From contig BDDC01000500.1 of NCBI GenBank assembly GCA_001662425.1, positions 1-58,717 on the forward strand: a stretch of DNA of 58,717 bases, read 5' to 3'. The DNA is from Chlamydomonas sphaeroides. Taxonomy: Eukaryota > Chlorophyta > Chlorophyceae > Chlamydomonadales > Chlamydomonadaceae. Shown one piece after another: positions 54,875-58,717 of the stretch. Numbering within the stretch: the stretch's first letter is position 1; every line of letters starts with the position of its first letter. Under the pieces are notes generated by a model, which saw nothing but the letters and a program-made list of their open reading frames with translations, made no database searches and was not told the DNA's origin. A program made the translations under genes and the position numbers.

Positions 54875-57164
54875 CTTTGCTGCTCAAATAGTCCAATGAA
54901 TCGCGGAAGCGCTATGAGCCGGACCCTCTGCTATGCGGTTTGTGTGTCTACACGACCGTGCAAGGTCTTGTCCTGTAGGCGTGTGGCCGTAGCGTGAGGG
55001 GGGGCGGGGGAGCCGACAGCTGTGGCAGATTATTATAGGCGGGGCTATGTACTTGCAGGCTGCCGTCGATCGTGTGGGTATGAGCCCGTGTCGACTGCCT
55101 CTCACTCCCGCCTGACCCCCGCCCGGCACAATGCGGCACTGAACGCCCTGACTCGTTGGCGTACGATCGAGCCTTGAAGCCTGGCAGAAGCTGTACAGCT
55201 AATGCTAACGTCAGCATAGTCAGAGGTTTCGGTGCTCACGTTGGTGTGAGCATGTGCATGGCGATCGTGCTGAAGCGACGTCGATGCTGCTGGCCGCTGG
55301 CTCAACGGCCTTCCGATGTTGCCACACTGCCACTGGCGCGTCTCGGAGCATAACACTGCATGTTACAATCATGGATGAAAGTTGCCCCGGGGGCAGGCCA
55401 AGATGCCGGTACGGGCGCCCAGCGCCAGCCCATGCTCGCACCCATGCCCGGCACAAGGGACAAGGTAGCTTAATAAAAAAGCCAAAAAGGCTGGTAGCTA
55501 GTCAATCACTCGTGGCAAAGCCCGCATGCTGCATATCGGGCGTCAAGTAGCATAGCCGCAGCCGGCCAAGGTCCTAGCGACATTTGGGTTCACAACTGGC
55601 CCCTGCTTGGTTATAGTGCGGACCAGGCCCACGTCCGCGCCAACAGCTACGCCCCAGCGCACGCCCGTCTCACGGCCTCCGCGCCCGCGGGCCCCGAACG
55701 TCAAAGCGCCGCCCTGCGTCACCGCTGCAGTGAGGTCTGAGGCATTCAGGCATAACATAAGAGACTCCCTGTCGTCGTCTGAGGCGTCGGTCGCGCGACC
55801 CGTACCGACAGGCGCGTCACCAGGACCCCGGTGCGCCCCTCCGCCCGCTGCGCCGAGCAGGGCCGAGCAATCGTAAGCCCGTGCCGCAGCGCAGCCGGCC
55901 CGCTTCCGCAGCGGCGCGGCGCGCACGTCACGTGCAGCACAGCCATCCCACCACAACCACAACGCGCGGTGGCTAAACCCAGGCAACAAAGAAAGGAAGC
56001 ACCGCCGTCCTTTGACGAGGCGTCAAGCGCAACGCTGCGTGGCCGGCCGCGGCCGCCCCCCGTCACACTCCCCTGCGGCAGCCCGTGCCTTGCCAGCACG
56101 GCGGCGGCGGCCGCGCAGCCGCAGCCAAAGCATGAGCATTGCTCGGTTGATTCTTAAGCAGACCCAGGCCAGATGCGGCAGCCGTCCCATCGTGAACCCC
56201 CTAGCGGCATCCACTGGCTGCCGGTAGGCAAACAAGAAGCAAGCAATCCCTTGCCACACCAGCCGTAGCCCCGCCGGAAACGACTGGCATGCGCTGATGC
56301 TCCCCTCAGAACGCCAACAGCCCACAGCTGCGGGCCCACCATCCCTACACAGCACACCCCTTCCACCGCACAGCATCCCTCCGCCCCGGACCCAGCCACA
56401 CGTGCCGCGCAGCGTCAGTGGGACGCGCAGGCGGCCTCCCGGCCCCGGCGGACCCCGGGCTTTGGGCCAGACACACCAGCCAACCGACCACCCCACTACC
56501 ATACCAACCCAAGCCGAGGCGCGCGGCCCCTCGCAGGCATGCGGCTAGCGGGTGCCGCCCGTAACGTACCGCCGTACTGCCGTAGCACCGCAGGGCAGCT
56601 GCTCGCGTGACGGCCAATGGTGTCGCATGATGCAATAGCGAGTGCGTCATTTTTGTGTGTCATGTGTGAGTCGGATGTGGGTGCGCGTCACTCATGTGGG
56701 TCGGGCCGTGTGGGTCACCGCCGACAGACGCCCGCCACCGCCCGGCGGCAGAGGAGCCCCACCCCTGGAAACACACGGCACAGCACGAATAATGTGGCCC
56801 TGTACGAATAATGCGGCCCAGCACGAATCATGCGGCACAGCCCGCAGCCCCTGGGCCCCCGCCCTACTGGGAGCTGCGGCCCCAATGCGGCGGCCACCCC
56901 CCGCCGCCGCCAGCGGCGTCGCGGCCGGCTGGGCTCGCCCACCGCCCGGCCCCGCCAACACGTCCTAGGCCTGACCCGGCGGCCGCACTGCTCCGCAGAC
57001 CAGCGCAGCCGGCTCCAGGCGCCGACCGGCCTCTTCTACCCGCCGCCCGCGGCCCAGCCCATCGCCGGCTTGTGCATCGCCGCCGCCCGCGGCAGCAGCT
57101 CCCGCGGCTGCACCACCGAAGCCCAGCGCAGCCTGGGCCATGGCCCCGTGGAGCAGGCACCGCG

Positions 57165-57208
<44 letters not shown>

Positions 57209-57361
57209 TGCCACCGTCGAAGCCCAGAGCATCGGGGGCCACGGACCAGGCCCCGTGCCCCCAGGTGCCGGGGACCTCCGTCCGGCCAGCAGCACCAGGC
57301 GGCCCCCACGGCCGGCTCCTCAGCCCTGGGCGCCCGCCCAGCCAGCTCCAGGCTCCGGGCT
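54875..57361. other. 2.5-kb stretch without a recognised gene
   Basis: It starts at the TAF11 start codon. Minus frame 55989-55543 is open for 148 codons, ending GPVVNPNVARTLAGCGYAT-TGA, but shows no firm family match. At 57164-57209 there is a (GCAG)n run. The right part may hold 3' exons or the UTR of the minus-strand gene at 57362. Confidence 0.4.
57164..57209. repeat. (GCAG)n tetranucleotide microsatellite
   Basis: About eleven perfect GCAG units on the plus strand. Confidence 0.95.
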
Positions 57362-58396
57362 CTACCCGTTGCCCGCCAGCACAGCCAGCTTGCGGGCCGC
57401 CGCGCCCAAGACCAGGTCCGGTGGCCGCATCGCGGGGTCCACCTCCGCCCGGCCGCCGCGCCCCGGCGCCGCGCCGCTGGCGCTGCCCCAGCCGCGGTAG
57501 CCGCCGCCCACCGCCTCATCGCCCACCGCGCCCGCGGCGGCGGCCGCCAGCCCGCCGCAGCCGCGGGCGTTGCGGCTGGCGCCGCCAGACATGAAGCTGA
57601 GCAGCGGGTCGTCGCCGCCGCCGTCGTCGCCGTCCGAGTCGGAGTCGCTGTGAAGCGTCTTGACGGTGGCCTGAGCTCGCAGCTTGGCGGACTTGAGATG
57701 GCGCCGGTCCATGGGTCGCGACCCAGGCGCCGCGCCCGTGTACTCGACCGCGTCCTCCCACCGACGTGAGCCGCTGCCGCTGGCGGCGGCGGCGGCGCCG
57801 CCGCCGCCGCCTCCGGCTGCGCTGTCGTCCCACCGAAGCGACACGCGGCCGCCGGCGGCGGCGCTGCCGCCGGGGGAATCTTCCCAGCGCTTGGAGGCGC
57901 TGCCGCCGGCCGCCAGGCCCGAGCTAGGGCTGTACGGCGCCGGCTCGTCCCAGCGCTTCGAGGTGCTGCCGCCGGCTGCCAGGCCGGAGCTAGGGCTGTA
58001 CGGCGCCGGCTCGTCCCAGCGCTTCGAGGTGCTGCCGCCGCCGCCGCCGCCGCCGCTGAGATGGAGCTGCTCGGACTGGCTTGCGCCGTACTCGTTCGGC
58101 GGGACGAGCACGCCCGACATCCCCCGGCCTCTCGCGGAGGGGGAGCCAGGCACGCCAGCGCCGCCGGCCCCGTCGCCGCCGGGCCCGGCCCTGCGGGAGG
58201 CGCTCCGGGAGATGCCGAGGCCTGAGCCGCCGCCGGCGTGGGGGCTGGCGTTGCCGTCGGCGGCGCCGCCGGCGCCGGCGTTGAAGTGCTGCGAGCTGCG
58301 GCGCGAGGGGCCGGGGCGCACAGCGCCGGCGGCGGCGCCCGGCGGTGGTGCGTCGCCAGTGGACGCATACTGCAGTCGGCTGCCTGCTCGCTGCAT
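57362..58396 (-). CDS. Ser/Gly-rich low-complexity protein, partial, unrecognised
   Basis: One minus-strand frame of about 344 aa, from 58396 (possibly an exon start, since ATGCAG there could be an acceptor) to a TAG at 57362. The coding look comes from ordered segments between the low-complexity runs: MSGVLVPPNEYGASQSEQLH, a repeated SKRWDEPAPYSPSSGLAAGG, HLKSAKLRAQATVKTLHSDS, DPLLSFMSGGASRNARG and MRPPDLVLGAAARKLAVLAG. The recurring (S/R)xRW(D/E)(D/E) element occurs five times and may be a short binding motif. No known domain is seen. GTAGAG at the stop could instead be a weak splice donor, so either end may be internal to a larger gene. Confidence 0.5.
   Translation of the reverse strand: MQRAGSRLQYASTGDAPPPGAAAGAVRPGPSRRSSQHFNAGAGGAADGNASPHAGGGSGLGISRSASRRAGPGGDGAGGAGVPGSPSARGRGMSGVLVPPNEYGASQSEQLHLSGGGGGGGSTSKRWDEPAPYSPSSGLAAGGSTSKRWDEPAPYSPSSGLAAGGSASKRWEDSPGGSAAAGGRVSLRWDDSAAGGGGGGAAAAASGSGSRRWEDAVEYTGAAPGSRPMDRRHLKSAKLRAQATVKTLHSDSDSDGDDGGGDDPLLSFMSGGASRNARGCGGLAAAAAGAVGDEAVGGGYRGWGSASGAAPGRGGRAEVDPAMRPPDLVLGAAARKLAVLAGNG
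57897..58037. repeat. 66-bp in-frame coding tandem duplication
   Basis: Two almost identical 66-bp units (22 codons, GGSTSKRWDEPAPYSPSSGL plus AA) and a third partial, diverged unit, with frame preserved. Near-identity at silent sites points to recent duplication. Confidence 0.92.
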
Positions 58397-58586
58397 GCTG
58401 GAGAGCTCGGCTGCGGGCGGGGTCCCGGCAGCGGCAGGTGGGGAGCGTGGGGAGGGCCAGGAGCGTCAGCGGCGTCAGCAGCGCAGGGCGCCGAATGCTC
58501 TTCCGGCCGGCAGCCGCTGGCAGCTCCCGTGCGTGTCAGCGGCAACCTCATGGCAGCCCCGCGCCGTCACTCCCTCTGCCCAAGGT

Positions 58587-58717
58587 CCATCCCATCCCAT
58601 CCCATCCCACCCCATCCCATCCCATCCCATCCCATCCCATCCCATCCCACCCCATCCCATCCCATCCCATCCCATCCCATCCCATCCCATCCCATCCCAT
58701 CCCATCCCATCCCATCC
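58587..58717. repeat. (CCCAT)n array at window end
   Basis: About 26 pentamers with occasional CCCAC variants, reaching the last base of the window. Not a known algal telomere unit; probably a microsatellite that breaks assemblies. Confidence 0.95.

Noticed and set aside
55543..55989. Minus-strand frame with GPVVNPNVARTLAGCGYA, faintly like a class III nucleotide cyclase
   Set aside because: Only one weak motif. No catalytic Asp/Lys context or flanking domain is visible, so no function is claimed.
58587..58717. Terminal (CCCAT)n as a telomere
   Set aside because: Green-algal telomeres known to me are TTTAGGG or TTTTAGGG; this pentamer with CCCAC variants is a microsatellite.

Overview
This is nuclear DNA from a very GC-rich eukaryote, almost certainly a green alga, most likely in Chlorophyceae. 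The signs are short exons bounded by GTGAGC-type donors and CAG acceptors, long Ala/Gly/Pro runs, many G/C microsatellites, TGTAA poly(A)-type signals near some gene ends, an octotricopeptide/RAP protein and a plant-type chloroplast LON-domain protein. The placement is inferred from gene style, not from a database search. Genes were rebuilt by joining open segments at splice sites with matching phase; most are invisible to single-ORF scanning.

Layout, left to right. (1) 1-565: degenerate reverse transcriptase of a non-LTR retrotransposon, minus strand, running off the left edge. (2) 3572-2104, minus: a five-exon XPA-like DNA-repair gene with an intact C4 zinc finger. (3) 4376-4672, minus: a relic resembling the tail of a TnpB/Fanzor nuclease. 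(4) 4687-22023, plus: a giant gene of about 36 exons for a TRANK1-like protein, with ankyrin-type helical repeats, a UvrD-like SF1 helicase, a Pro/Ala linker and a coiled coil. As sequenced it carries two in-frame stops and one frameshift. (5) 22764-26198, plus: F-box/ankyrin gene with a large internal duplication. (6) 30189-27092, minus: OPR/RAP RNA-binding protein. (7) 36588-30750, minus: coiled-coil protein with a huge low-complexity last exon. (8) 37044-39920, plus: LON substrate-binding-domain protein, seven exons; a stray copy of its last exon lies at 26668-26754. (9) About 43514-47554, plus: ankyrin membrane protein with an SPL1/SPL12-type module but no visible SBP box. (10) 54874-52669, minus: five-exon TAF11, a TFIID subunit. 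(11) 58396-57362, minus: part of a low-complexity gene. The window ends in a (CCCAT)n array.

The genes are ordinary eukaryotic neighbours, not an operon. By homology the functions are nuclear repair or helicase (XPA, TRANK1-like), transcription (TAF11), ubiquitin-ligase targeting (F-box), organelle RNA metabolism (OPR/RAP) and chloroplast proteostasis (LON domain). Three of the nine genes carry ankyrin-type repeats. Large stretches (39921-43513, 47555-52668 and 54875-57361) hold no gene I can recognise.
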